A program made the position numbers and the translations under genes. Positions 26,736 to 36,638 of a stretch of 64,000 bases of DNA are shown one piece after another. Location of the stretch: contig CBDCSE010000001.1 in NCBI GenBank assembly GCA_965221405.1, forward strand, positions 186,001 to 250,000, read 5' to 3'. Position 1 is the stretch's first letter; every line of letters starts with the position of its first letter. The stretch comes from JAPOUP01 sp965221405. Lineage in GTDB: Bacteria; Pseudomonadota; Alphaproteobacteria; Rhodobacterales; Rhodobacteraceae. The notes under the pieces were generated by a model, which saw only the letters and a program-made list of their open reading frames with translations, searched no databases and was not told where the DNA came from.

Positions 26736-28004
26736 ATGAAGCATCTGGAGAATCCCCGCGGACTTCTGCTCGACATGTTCGGGGCCGCGGTGGCCGCCGC
26801 GGATCCGATGAAAAGGGTCAAGGCGTTCCTGCCTGACCCGCCCCGGGGTAAACTTCTGGTTGTCGGTGCCGGAAAGGCGTCGGCCCGCATGGCCGAGGCT
26901 GTCGAAGCCGTGTGGAGTGGTTCGTTGTCCGGGCTCGTCGTCACCCGCTATGGCCACTCGGCGTCATGCAGGCAGGTCGAGATCGTGGAGGCGGGGCATC
27001 CGGTTCCGGATGCGGCTGGTGTGGCCGCCGCCAGACGCATTCTGGAACTTGTTTCGGATCTTCGCCCGGATGACCATTGCCTGGTGCTGATCTCCGGTGG
27101 CGGGTCAGCGTTACTGAGCGCACCGGTGCCCGGCGTGACACTTGATGACATGCGGGACGTAAGCAAGGCGCTACTGTCCAGTGGTGCCGCGATCGACGAA
27201 ATGAACTGCGTGCGCAAGCATCTCTCGTGTGTTAAGGGCGGTCGTCTGGCCGCTGCCGCGGCTCCAGCCCAGATCACGAGTCTGCTTATCTCGGATGTGC
27301 CGGGCGATGATCCAGGCGTAATAGCGTCCGGCCCGACCGTGGCCGATGCCACGTCCCTGGCCCAGGCGCGGGAAATACTCGACCGTTATGGCATCGATCG
27401 GCCGCCGTCCATTGACGGAGCCCTTCGCGATCCCGGGAATGAAACTCCCAAACCCGGAGACGCGCGACTGGTGGGTGGGGTGGTGCATGTGATCGCGACA
27501 CCCCAGCGGTCTTTGGAGGCGGCGGCCTCGATCGCCGTCGCAGCGGGCGTAACGCCGATGATTCTCGGTGATGCGCTTGAGGGAGAGGCGCGGGAGATGG
27601 GTAAGTTCATGGCCGGGATGGCACTCCAGGTACGTCGGCACGGGCAACCTGTCCGCGCACCATGCGCATTGATCTCCGGGGGCGAGACGACGGTAACGGT
27701 AAGGGGAAAGGGTCACGGCGGACGGAATGTCGAGTTTCTGCTCGGGCTCGCTGTCGGGCTTGATGGAGTTGAAGGTGTTCACGCGATCGCGGCGGATACA
27801 GATGGCATTGATGGAGTCGAGGAGATCGCGGGTGCGGTCATCGGCCCGGATACGTTGGTGCGCGGCCTTGAGCGCGGGATCTCCGCAAGGGCCTGTCTGG
27901 AACGGAACGACGCCCATACCTTTTTCGAGGCGCTGGGCGACCAGGTCGTCACTGGTCCTACGCTTACAAATGTCAATGATTTCCGTGCGATACTGATTTC
28001 CTGA
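26736..28004 (+). CDS. glycerate 2-kinase (MOFRL family)
   Basis: From ATG 26736, one base after the ATPase stop, 422 residues. LVVGAGKASARMAEAVE (about 40-56) and VLISGGGSALLSAPVPG mark the N-terminal nucleotide/substrate domain. The MOFRL C-terminal domain contains GKGHGGRNVEFLLGLAVG and AADTDGIDG. It phosphorylates D-glycerate to 2-phosphoglycerate, feeding glycolysis. Some relatives are annotated hydroxypyruvate reductase (TtuD), but the MOFRL architecture supports kinase. As last gene of the operon it explains what happens to glycerate released by the glycosidase. Confidence 0.9.
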   Translation: MKHLENPRGLLLDMFGAAVAAADPMKRVKAFLPDPPRGKLLVVGAGKASARMAEAVEAVWSGSLSGLVVTRYGHSASCRQVEIVEAGHPVPDAAGVAAARRILELVSDLRPDDHCLVLISGGGSALLSAPVPGVTLDDMRDVSKALLSSGAAIDEMNCVRKHLSCVKGGRLAAAAAPAQITSLLISDVPGDDPGVIASGPTVADATSLAQAREILDRYGIDRPPSIDGALRDPGNETPKPGDARLVGGVVHVIATPQRSLEAAASIAVAAGVTPMILGDALEGEAREMGKFMAGMALQVRRHGQPVRAPCALISGGETTVTVRGKGHGGRNVEFLLGLAVGLDGVEGVHAIAADTDGIDGVEEIAGAVIGPDTLVRGLERGISARACLERNDAHTFFEALGDQVVTGPTLTNVNDFRAILIS

Positions 28005-28169
28005 TCCTCAGGGAGTGCCGGAAATGACCGTCATGGCATCAACGCCAGACGCTGGAGCCGCCTGAGGCCAGACACCGGCGACACCGGCGTGCTCGGGATT
28101 CCGTCCCGGGTGACCATCACTCTGCGGATACCGGCTTTAGGCCGCCATTTTCGGTAGGAGCCGCGTCGG

Positions 28170-28484
28170 TCACGCGATTGTCTGAATCGCCGTGAAGCCC
28201 TCGAATTGCGGGTGGCCTTCGTAGAGTCTGGACGCGTTCCCGGCATCTTTGTGCGTGGTACGGAACGCTTCGCTCCGTGTCCAGTCCCGAAACCTTTCCT
28301 CGCTTTCCCAGACGGTATGCGATGAGTAGAGAATTGTGCCATTCTCCGCTTCAGGGCCTTTTAGCATGTGAAAACCGACGAAGCCCGGAAACCCCTTCAG
28401 ATGGCTGTCGCGGCCGAGCCATAGCGCCTCGAAGGCTTTCGCGTTTTCCCTGCGTACGGTGAAACGGTTCATTGCGACGTACAT
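28170..28484 (-). CDS. antibiotic biosynthesis monooxygenase (ABM) domain protein, possibly heme-degrading
   Basis: ATG 28484 gives 104 residues, the usual size of single-domain ABM/IsdG proteins. The layout fits: an N-terminal strand with MNRFTVRRENAKAFEALW (conserved Asn), then GFVGFHMLKGP, then SSHTVWESEERFRDWTRSEAF followed by His, matching the Trp and His that hold heme in IsdG-like enzymes. A longer in-frame start (28583) adds poor sequence. It acts in the cytoplasm, releasing iron from heme or oxidising a small aromatic. No heme-uptake genes are adjacent, so the substrate is open. Confidence 0.8.
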   Translation of the reverse strand: MYVAMNRFTVRRENAKAFEALWLGRDSHLKGFPGFVGFHMLKGPEAENGTILYSSHTVWESEERFRDWTRSEAFRTTHKDAGNASRLYEGHPQFEGFTAIQTIA

Positions 28485-28735
28485 CTTCCTGCACTCCTCA
28501 TTGTTTCGTCTACCTGCGGGAACTGCGACCTGCAATTTTTCCGGCCTGGAGTCATCGTGATTTCTGGCTCGAATTGAGTTCATTCATCAGTGGGGACAAA
28601 CCCGGATTATCTGCGAACGAAACCGGATTGTGTACGACCGGACCGCAATCATCGGGCCGAGCCCGTTTTATCCGCGAACGGGGCCGTCCGGAAAATGTAG
28701 AGGACTCGCCGCGCGGGAATGGCATAGGCCCCCGC

Positions 28736-29692
28736 TCAGATCTCTGTGGCGCTGTCCTGAAAGATCCTTCCATAGGGCAAAAGACGGTAGGCGGCCCGAA
28801 GGGCTTCCTCCACGGCATGCCTCTGCGGCCGGAACTCCCTGAAAGGATCCACCCGCGGCACATTGATGAACAGTGCCGCCCCCGGTCCCCGCCGAACCGG
28901 ATGAATGCCCTCGGGCCAATCAGGCCGCGCGTTCCGCAATTCCCCTACATCCCGGTTCCAGAAGTTGAGCTCGATGACACTCACGTCCATCTTGTGCCGC
29001 AGTCCGACGTCCCTGGGGAATGTCCCGGCCTTCATGTAGATCCATGTTGATTCGGGTCCCTTGTCTCCGGGCTTGTTCATGATGATTCCCGGGTGGTGCC
29101 GCCGAAGATGCTCCCGGTAATCGCGGTGAAAGGCGGTGGTTGCCTCGTTGACCCGCATTGGACGCCGACGGTTCGCAGGGTCGCTTGCCTGGCGGAGGAC
29201 ATCCCCGCGCCATGCGGCCCTCGGACCGTTTGCCGCGTCGAACCAGTCCGAAATCTCCTCGTACGAGACTCGGTGCTGGTAGGCGCTTCCGGACGGAAGC
29301 CCATCCAGGTATCCGCAGGGTGCGCAGATGACGGTTAGGTAGTCATCGTAGCCGGCTTCCCTCGCCAGTCGCGGTCCGCGGACATGGTACCGCTCGTCCT
29401 GAAGTTCCTGCTGCGGTGCGTCTATCTTGTTTTCGATCAGAACGATGATGTACAGGGTGCCGGCCTTGACCCAGAGGACGATATCCGACTCCCCGTCAGA
29501 ATCCGTCACATTGCGCCTTGCCCTCTCAAGGCGAGCGTCCCGGACGCCGATCCGGCTGCAAAACCAGGCAAGGAAGTCTCTGGATACAATGAACTCCTCA
29601 AGAAGCAGGAGATCGATGTCACGCTCGGTGAGATTGTCGACGGATGCGCTCGTCCCTGATCTGGCCATCGCTCCCCTCTCGCTTTCCGTCAT
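28736..29692 (-). CDS. PD-(D/E)XK nuclease superfamily protein
   Basis: ATG 29692 gives 318 residues (the longer start overlaps the upstream gene). An acidic N-terminal helix region is followed by GESDIVLWVKAGTLYIIVLIENKID (broken here into DIVLW and IENKID), the Asp...Glu-x-Lys core of PDDEXK_4-type nucleases, then a helix with QELQDERYH. The C-terminal half (IYMKAGTFPRDVGLRHK and following) is unassigned and may bind a target. The gene begins 16 bp after the stop of 29709-30446, suggesting a two-gene unit. Accessory location and nuclease fold hint at defence or DNA processing, without proof. Confidence 0.75.
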   Translation of the reverse strand: MTESERGAMARSGTSASVDNLTERDIDLLLLEEFIVSRDFLAWFCSRIGVRDARLERARRNVTDSDGESDIVLWVKAGTLYIIVLIENKIDAPQQELQDERYHVRGPRLAREAGYDDYLTVICAPCGYLDGLPSGSAYQHRVSYEEISDWFDAANGPRAAWRGDVLRQASDPANRRRPMRVNEATTAFHRDYREHLRRHHPGIIMNKPGDKGPESTWIYMKAGTFPRDVGLRHKMDVSVIELNFWNRDVGELRNARPDWPEGIHPVRRGPGAALFINVPRVDPFREFRPQRHAVEEALRAAYRLLPYGRIFQDSATEI

Positions 29693-29708
29693 CCGGCCAC
29701 TGGAACCG

Positions 29709-30446
29709 TCAGGCGCACCGACCGGAGCATGCCGCGCGAACCGTCTTTCCGTTCTTGCTCCATAGGGCCGTGAACGTCCCAAGCCGATGCTCCGTCATGG
29801 CGTCGGGATTTACGACAAAAAAGGTCCGTGGGCTCCAGCGTCTCCAGTAATACGCAAGCGTACCAGCCGGGAGTCGGTCCATCCATGCTTCGATTTCCCG
29901 GAAATGTCCGCCCTTAGCGCGCGTGTTGTGGTGGTAGATGACCGCGGGTCGGCCGTCAGCCAACTCCAGCGCCTCCGATGGCGGAATCCGCTTTGCACTT
30001 TCCTTACGCGCGTACCTGAAGCCGTCATCCGGATAGAGGCCATTGTCTGGATCGGCGAACACGAGGTCACAGTCGGCGAGCTTGGCCCTGATCCGCTCGA
30101 ACCACGCCCGCCGCCATCTCGTGCGGTCCCTGAAGGGAACCTGCGACACGTCCAGGGGCTCGTAGGCGAATACGGCATCGTTCAGAAGGCCGGACTGTTG
30201 CATAGATGCAACGGTCCTACGACCGTCCCGGACCAACTTTTCCAATCCATCGAACAGTTCGGGGTCGAGATGCCGCCACTCTGCCGGTCGCTCCAGATAG
30301 TCCGTATGCCGGCCATCGTTGGAGCGTGCCGGGTCGGAATCCGTCCGCATGTACCATGCAACCCCAAGCCGCCTTCCACGGGCCAGCGTCCGGAGCAGAC
30401 CGTACTTCGCGAAGTCGCCGATATCTCCGACATAGCTGTCTTGCAT
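29709..30446 (-). CDS. uncharacterised protein, 245 aa, partner of the PD-(D/E)XK gene
   Basis: Starts MQDSYVGDIGDFAKYGLLR, an N-terminus I have seen in a widespread family without assigned role. Other visible blocks are LVFADPDNGLYPDDGFRY (a strand ending in acidic residues), AVIYHHNTRAKGGHF and the aromatic YYWRRWSPRTFFVV. The acidic strand followed by Pro-Asp-Asn could suggest a nuclease or methyltransferase-like site, but this is a guess. No signal peptide or membrane helix. Close spacing with the nuclease gene suggests one transcript. Confidence 0.65.
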   Translation of the reverse strand: MQDSYVGDIGDFAKYGLLRTLARGRRLGVAWYMRTDSDPARSNDGRHTDYLERPAEWRHLDPELFDGLEKLVRDGRRTVASMQQSGLLNDAVFAYEPLDVSQVPFRDRTRWRRAWFERIRAKLADCDLVFADPDNGLYPDDGFRYARKESAKRIPPSEALELADGRPAVIYHHNTRAKGGHFREIEAWMDRLPAGTLAYYWRRWSPRTFFVVNPDAMTEHRLGTFTALWSKNGKTVRAACSGRCA

Positions 30447-31039
30447 TCACCGAATCCCCATCCGCTCTTCAGGCCCGCAGCCTTAACGTCGCGCCGCTGC
30501 GGCCCACATTTCCCTCAACTGACTTACCATGCCGTCTTTGGCAGCTTGACCACGATGTTTCTGCTGTTATTCATCTTCGTCGTACCGTCCTTCAACCCAT
30601 CCTCCACTTATTATGGGGCGATCATTGTTGCGAATGCCCTGACCTAGTCTTCTACGGTTCGGTGGCGTCGGAAGAAACGGTAATTCCTTTCATTTTCCGG
30701 CGAGTCGCCCGCATGGACGCAGCCCGTGGATACGGCTTGGCATGTGGCCGTACGCAACTTCGAATACCGTAGGCTGAAGCATAATATCGAGGTTCGCAGT
30801 GGGGGCCAGCCGAAAGTAGCCTACCTTTACGGTGCCGAGCGATACTATGATCCGTTACTGCAATCGGGTTTCCTCCTCCGCTATTCTGTGATCGTGATTT
30901 CCCTTGCGGTTTCGCCAATTGCCGTTTCAGCGTATTTCCCGGGCAGACCCGTCGTGTTCAATGACAGGGATGGCGGTTCGCGCATTCCTTGGCGGGGTTG
31001 CTCTCCCTGCGACAGTTGTGGTCATCGCGAGGATTGGCC
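30447..31039. other. stretch without a recognisable gene
   Basis: About 590 bp between the nuclease unit and decayed mobile DNA. Open frames on both strands lack domain features. Confidence 0.35.
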
Positions 31040-31442
31040 TTTTACGCGCCACGCTGGCAAAAGGGCCAGGGACACGCGCCGCAAGGCCCTGCTCGGCGGC
31101 TTCGTGGTCGCCCAGTGCCGGTACAGGCCCGATGTCCACGCGCGGCTGGTGTGCCCGACATCAGGAAATGGCTGGAGACCCACCGGTCGGGGAGCGTCGC
31201 GGAGCGCAACGTCGCAATCCTTGACGGGTTCTTCGCGGATCCGGAGTACAGGGGGACCGCGGTCCCGGAGGGGGGACACGGCGGGGGCCAGGCACGAGCA
31301 GACCCACCGGCTGATCCTGCTCGGGGCCTGGGCGCTGGCAAGGCGCGGGTCCGTCCGGGAGCTCCGGGACCTCGTGGCCGCCGAACTGGGCCGGCGGGCG
31401 GATCGGGACAGGGCACTTCTCGCTGACGTGCTCGGCGGATGA
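31040..31442 (+). pseudogene. possible remnant of a plasmid mobilisation (MobC/TraD-like) gene
   Basis: KRARDTRRKALLGGFVVAQC and, in another frame, ADPEYRG, then back in the first frame THRLILLGAWALARRGS and RDRALLADVLGG at the end. The (R)KxxLGGxVV and RDRALxADLL elements resemble small mobilisation proteins. Two frame changes are needed. Weak assignment. Confidence 0.3.
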
Positions 31443-31539
31443 GCGTCCGGGCAGCATCCATGTTTCGGTTCAAGCCCGGATCCGGGCTTTTCCTTCGGTT
31501 TCCGGGCCTCCGGATCCCGGTTCCGCACACCGCTTTCCA

Positions 31540-32060
31540 CCGGCGGGCACCGACCTGTCCTCCCACATGCGCCGGTCGCGCGGGAGGAAGTTCGCGGTCA
31601 CGACCGGCCCGCCCATGACCGCGGTTACGGCGGCCCTGCGGCGCTTTCCCCTTTCCACGGGTCGGCCGTACAGCGCCTTCATCTCCGGGTCGGACATGCA
31701 GGCCGCCATCGCCGCCATGTACGGGACATCCCCCGGACGCCTGCGTCCGCCGCCTATGTGGCGCCCGCCCTTCAGCGTCCCGCTATCGCGGGCGAAGGGG
31801 GCCACGCCGATCAGGGCGGCGGCCTGGCGGCTGCCGATCGCGCCCAGCTCTCCCATCCAGGCGACGGGGACGCCGCCGTGACCGGGCCGATCCCCGGCAC
31901 CGGGGTCAGGATCGCGTAGCCTGCGGCGGGATCCCCGGAGACCCTGACCGGCGCCCCGGTCCGCCGGTCGAACCCGCGGACGGCGGCGGCCGGCTCCTCC
32001 AGCACCTTCTGGACGGGGTCGTCGGGATCGGGGTCGGGATCGCCGACCTCGCCGGGGGAC
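31540..32060 (-). pseudogene. IS110/IS1111-family transposase C-terminal remnant
   Basis: The transposase_20 helix-hairpin block LTPVPGIGPVTAA is followed, after a frame change, by WMGELGAIGSRQAAALIGVA and then PYMAAMAACMSDPEM. This is the C-terminal third of an IS1111-type enzyme. N-terminal DEDD residues are not recoverable. Different in sequence from the copy at 10.8-11.9 kb. Confidence 0.7.
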
Positions 32061-32579
32061 GCGCCTGAGGCGCCGGAAACCCACGCCCGGACTCCTTCGG
32101 CGGGCCGGCGCGCGCGCCCGCACCCCACCCGAATCACCACATTCCCGCACCGTCCGGGCCGCCGCACGGCGGAGAAGGCGTGGATTACGCCGGGGATCCG
32201 GGGATCCCGCGACCGGCCGCAGGCACAACATCCTGCGGCGCCGTAGTCAAAGGGATAAGCCTTATCCTCCCAATCACGGAACGGCCGGTACCTTACCGCC
32301 TTGACCATCGGAAGGGAAGAATTAATTCCAGACGGTGACACGACCGGGATCGCTGGCCCCACGTGGCGGGACTCGCCTCTCGGCCGCGGCGCCCCTTGCC
32401 ATCGCTGGCTGGCCGCCGGCTGGATCCGGTGCGTGGCAATCCGAACCCGGACTGAGACGCCCGGCGAGTGCCAGGGCGGCCGTCCGGTCGCTCGGGCAGC
32501 CTCCTGAGCGTCGTCAGAGTCTCTGACGGGCATTCTGTCGAATCCGCTCGAACTTCGTGATGGACATGTGCGTGTTCCT
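32061..32579. other. degraded stretch upstream of the IS110/IS1111 remnant
   Basis: Probably includes decayed N-terminal IS sequence toward 32290. I see no functional gene. Confidence 0.3.
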
Positions 32580-32608
32580 CTCAGCCAGCTTGCAAGAAGC
32601 TGGCTGAG
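32580..32608. repeat. perfect 12-bp hairpin
   Basis: CTCAGCCAGCTT and AAGCTGGCTGAG enclose the loop GCAAG. There is no T run on either side. It could be the end of a mobile element or a processed RNA stem. Confidence 0.6.
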
Positions 32609-32906
32609 GAGCTTGTCTCGGTGACGATACAATCAACGAAGACATGGCAATGTCACACATTCCGTTCCCGGGTTCCACTCTCTCATGCGCTCGCATCTGG
32701 GCCTTGCTCGAGCAGGTCGACTGCGCGACCGAGGACACCGGCGCAGGACTATCCCACGCTCCCCGCTTTCACGTGGCGAGGGTGTCCGAAGCGGCGGAAT
32801 CCCGGATCCATGCGCGGAATCCGGCGCTGTCCGGCCCTCGGCGGGGCGGTCGGACCGTTGCCTGCGGGCTCCGGGTGATTCGTTTTCGGGTGTCGGATGC
32901 CGCCGC

Positions 32907-34711
32907 TCAGGCGGCGGTCAGCGCCTTGATGGCCCCGGCGCGGTCCAGTTGCAGGCGCCGCCGGGTATCCGCGAGGCTCCCGGCCCCGCGGCGGCTGGGG
33001 AGGATCACCGCGGGCGCGGGGTTGTTGAGGCTCGCCCGGTTCGCCGGGCCGTTCCCGGTGCGGGTCTGGCAGGCGTCCCCGCCGAAGGCGCGGTCCCTCT
33101 GGCGGTGGTTAATGTTCTCCACCGCCCAGTGCCCGCGGTCGGGCGCCAGCAGCCCCTCCGGCGACGCTTTCTCCGCGCCGGGCGAGGTGATCAGGTACGC
33201 GGTCCCGGCGCTGGCCTCCCCGGTTTTCACCGTTTCCCGGTGGCGGGTGACGCGGGCGATCCGGCGGACGCCGGGATGGCTGACCATGCGCGGGAGCGGG
33301 GTCATGACGCCGACGCTCCGCCATCCGGTCCGGCCGCGCGCCCTGCCGGGGTCCCGGGCGAAGCGGCCGGTGGCGTCCCGCTCCCGGTCGATGCCGCCGG
33401 GCGCGGCGAAGGTCTCCGGCGCGTTGCCCCTGACGGTCAGGACATGGTCCGCGCCGCAGCGCCGCGTGACCGGCCGCGCGGTCTTTCGCGTCGTGTGCAG
33501 GGCGCCGGGGGTGACCACCTTTCCCCGGACGCCGGTGCGCGTCCCGGGAGGTCGTGGGTGGCGGCCGGCCCGCCGCCGCCGCCGTCGAGGTCCGTGAGCG
33601 CGAAGGGCGCTCCGGAGGCGTGGCCGGCGAGTGCCACGGTCCCGTGGTGGCCCTCTCCGTCGCCGTTCGCGCCCCGGATGCGCCTGGCGTCGGCGCGGGC
33701 GCCCTGGCGAGCGGGACGCGCGTCCGGGCGCAGCGCCGGACCACGTCCTCCAGCGCCCCGGGGTCGACGGGCCGCGCGACACGGTGCAGGGTGGATTTCG
33801 AGACCGGCCCGCGGAGCCCCGTCTCCCGGTTCACCCAGCCGCCGACGGCCTCCAGCCCGTCCTGCGACAGCGGTTCCGCGAACCGCGCGGCGGCGACGCA
33901 GCCCTTCATGTTCGCGGTCCCGGCCAGTATGTGCACCGTGAGGGCGCAGGCCACCGTGCGCTTCCTGCCCTGCGCCCGCCGGAAGTCCGGGACGGCGGAC
34001 AGTTCGGCGTGAAGCGAGCGCATCGTCTCCGGATCCCGGGGCGCCAGCCCGGGGTCCGCGGGCGGCGCGGCCTCCGGCGGCGGGTCCGCCTCCCTGGAGA
34101 GCGGCCTCCGGGCGTCGCGCCGCAGCGGCCGCGCGAATATGGACCCCGGCCCGCCGTGGGGGTCCGTGCAGCGCCCGTCGCACCGGGCGTAGCCCTTCGT
34201 CCGGCCCGGCTCCAGCCACGCGGCCCCGCGGTACATCGCGCCGGAGAAGCGCGTCGGGCCGCGGGACACGTCTCCGCCAGGAGCGCGCGGTGGCCGTGGA
34301 CCGCGGGCCAGCCGTCGGCCAGCCGGCGTGTCATCGCCGTCAGGAAGGACGGCGCGGGGTCCGGCAGGACCCCGGGGCCGGCGGGCACCGGGAACCGCGT
34401 GCTGTTGGCGATCAGGTCCAGCCGCCGGAACTGCCGCTCCGGCCTCCAGCCGATCCACCGGTCGCGCGGACGGCACCGGACGCGCCGCCCTGCCAGGCGC
34501 CCGGCGCCACCCGGCGCCCCCGCCAGACCGCGACGTGGCGAAGGCCCCGGGCGGCCAGGAGCCGGAAACCGGGACAGTGATGGAGGTCCATCAGCGCGTC
34601 CCACAGCGGGCGCTCCCCAGGCGTCGCCGGACGGACCCCGACGTCCCGCGGGCGGAACCCCGGGGGCGCCTCCCGGAGAACGGGATGGGAGTGGATGCCG
34701 CGAACCGCCAT
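32907..34711 (-). pseudogene. decayed DUF4338 (DruA-like)-ISAs1-family transposase fusion
   Basis: Reading on the minus strand from about 34711, the DUF4338 part shows ALMDLHHCPGFRLL, RPRDRWIGWRPERQFRRLDL, and then FSGAMYRGAAWLEPGRTKGY in a different frame. It continues without a break into an ISAs1 transposase (from ATG 34023: LSAVPDFRRAQGRKRTVAC). After more frame changes come CGADHVLTVRGNAPETF, RGHWAVENINHRQRD and a stop at 32907. The single reading frame across the junction shows that the two domains were fused. At least three frameshifts make it inactive. GC content is clearly above neighbouring genes. Confidence 0.75.
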
Positions 34712-35060
34712 GCGCAGAGCTTCGCACATGCGGGATGGGAACGCCGGCGGAAAATCACCGATGCCGGTCCGGCCCCGCGTGCGCGCGAACCACAGGGAAA
34801 CGACCGCTGTCAGGCGGAAACGATGGAATTCCAGCGTGGGATGGCCCTGACACCGGCGAGAGCCTCCTTGAAATTGACGCCCCAAACTATACGATGCCCC
34901 CGATGGGACTGTCCATGAAGAAATTATGGCTGAGCCGATCCTCGACATATCAGATGAATACCCTCGCAAGACAGATAACGATGTCAAGCCGCTCTGACCT
35001 GCCGCCATCGGGGGCTGGGATTTTCATGCCGACCCCGTGCGCACGTCCTGGAGGAAGATC

Positions 35061-36638
35061 ATGACCCGTCAGTCTTTGCCCATTGGTATCCAGGACTTCG
35101 CGACCATCCGGCGCGAGGGGTTCTACTACGTCGACAAGACCCCGCTAATCCTGCAGCTTGTGAAGGGTGGTCGCCATTACTTCCTCTCCCGTCCCCGCCG
35201 GTTCGGCAAGAGTCTGCTGGTGGACACGATCAGCGCATTGTTCGCGGGGCAGGAAGACCTATTCCGGGGCTTGGCCATCCATGCCCACTGGGACTGGTCG
35301 TTGACCCATCCGGTGCTGCGGCTCAGCTTTGACGGGAAATACGGCACGCCAGAGGACATCGAAGGAGACGTTCTTGAGCAACTGGAGGCCGTCGAGGATG
35401 AGTATGGCCTCACGCAAGCGAGCACGTCCAATACAGGATCGCGGCGGCTGCGCAGCGTTTTACGCCGCGTTCACCAAGAAACCGGACAACAGGTGGTGAT
35501 CCTCGTCGATGAGTATGACAAGCCGATCCTTGATGCGTTGCATGACCCCGATATGGCCCATGCCAACCGGGATTATCTGCGTGGTATCTACGGCATCATC
35601 AAGGGTAGCGCCAAACATGTCCGCTTCGTCTTTGTCACCGGCGTGAGCATGTTCTCCAGGGTCAGCCTGTTCTCGGATATGAATAACCTGAAGGATACCA
35701 GCCTAGATCCCCGCTTTGCCACGATCTGCGGCTATACCGATACCGATATTGACACCGTGTTCGCGCCGGAACTGGACGGGCTGGACCGGGACATGATCCG
35801 CACCTGGTACAATGGCTACAATTGGCTGGGCGCAGAGCGAGTCTACAATCCTTTCGATGTCCTATTGCTGTTCGAGGACCGCAAGTTCAAACCCTATTGG
35901 TTCCGAACCGGCTCGCCGCGCTTCCTGTTCGACACGCTCAAGGCCAAATCGGTCAATCCGCGGGATCTGGAGGGGCGTTTAACCGACGGCGAGTCGCTGG
36001 TGTCAACATTCGAAATCGATGTCATTGACGTCGAGGCGCTGCTGTTCCAGACGGGGTATCTAACCATCACAGACGAGCAGAGTGATGGGTTCGACACGCT
36101 CTATCAACTGGACTATCCCAATCAGGAGGTGCGGATCAGTCTCAACCGGGGCCTGCTGCAGTATCTGGGCAAGACGGTCACGGAAGCGACAGGCCAGGGA
36201 CGTGACCTTTGTACGCTTCTGGAGACCAACGACTTCGCCGGCTTTGCCGAGACACTTAAGGCTTACCTGTCCAGTATTCCCTACCAGTGGCATATGACCG
36301 GAAACCTCGCCCGCTATGAGGCCTGGTATGCCGGTCTCCTGCATCTGTGTTTCCGGGCGATCGGGGTGGAAGTGCGCGCTGAGGAGGCCTCCAGCCATGG
36401 GTGCGCTGATATGGTGGTACGCACCGGCGGGCAGGTGTTCATCCTCGAGTTCAAGATGGTCGACAATGCGGACGCTGTCGAAGCTGCACTGGCGGCGGCG
36501 TTCACCCAGATGCGGGAGAGGGGTTATGCGAACAGATACCGGGATCGGCAGGAACCTGTCCATCTGATCGCGGTGGTCTGTGGGCACGAGGCGCGCAACC
36601 TGCTGGAGGTACGGGCTGAGCCGGCCGTCATCACGTGA
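35061..36638 (+). CDS. AAA-ATPase-like/PD-(D/E)XK protein (PF09820-PF08011 type)
   Basis: ATG 35061, with GGAGGAAG upstream, gives 525 residues. The N-terminal domain starts LPIGIQDFATIRREGFYYVD and has the degenerate P-loop SRPRRFGKSLLVD, with VILVDEYDKPI as the Walker-B-like strand and FVTGVSMFSRVSLFSD after it. The C-terminal PDDEXK_9 domain contains GCADMVVRTGGQVFILEFKM, the Asp...Glu-x-Lys nuclease core. Members are abundant multi-copy proteins in some Bacteroidetes and symbionts; the role is unproved. It is complete, unlike its IS neighbours. The reading frame is cleaner and less GC-extreme than 31-34.7 kb. Confidence 0.9.
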   Translation: MTRQSLPIGIQDFATIRREGFYYVDKTPLILQLVKGGRHYFLSRPRRFGKSLLVDTISALFAGQEDLFRGLAIHAHWDWSLTHPVLRLSFDGKYGTPEDIEGDVLEQLEAVEDEYGLTQASTSNTGSRRLRSVLRRVHQETGQQVVILVDEYDKPILDALHDPDMAHANRDYLRGIYGIIKGSAKHVRFVFVTGVSMFSRVSLFSDMNNLKDTSLDPRFATICGYTDTDIDTVFAPELDGLDRDMIRTWYNGYNWLGAERVYNPFDVLLLFEDRKFKPYWFRTGSPRFLFDTLKAKSVNPRDLEGRLTDGESLVSTFEIDVIDVEALLFQTGYLTITDEQSDGFDTLYQLDYPNQEVRISLNRGLLQYLGKTVTEATGQGRDLCTLLETNDFAGFAETLKAYLSSIPYQWHMTGNLARYEAWYAGLLHLCFRAIGVEVRAEEASSHGCADMVVRTGGQVFILEFKMVDNADAVEAALAAAFTQMRERGYANRYRDRQEPVHLIAVVCGHEARNLLEVRAEPAVIT

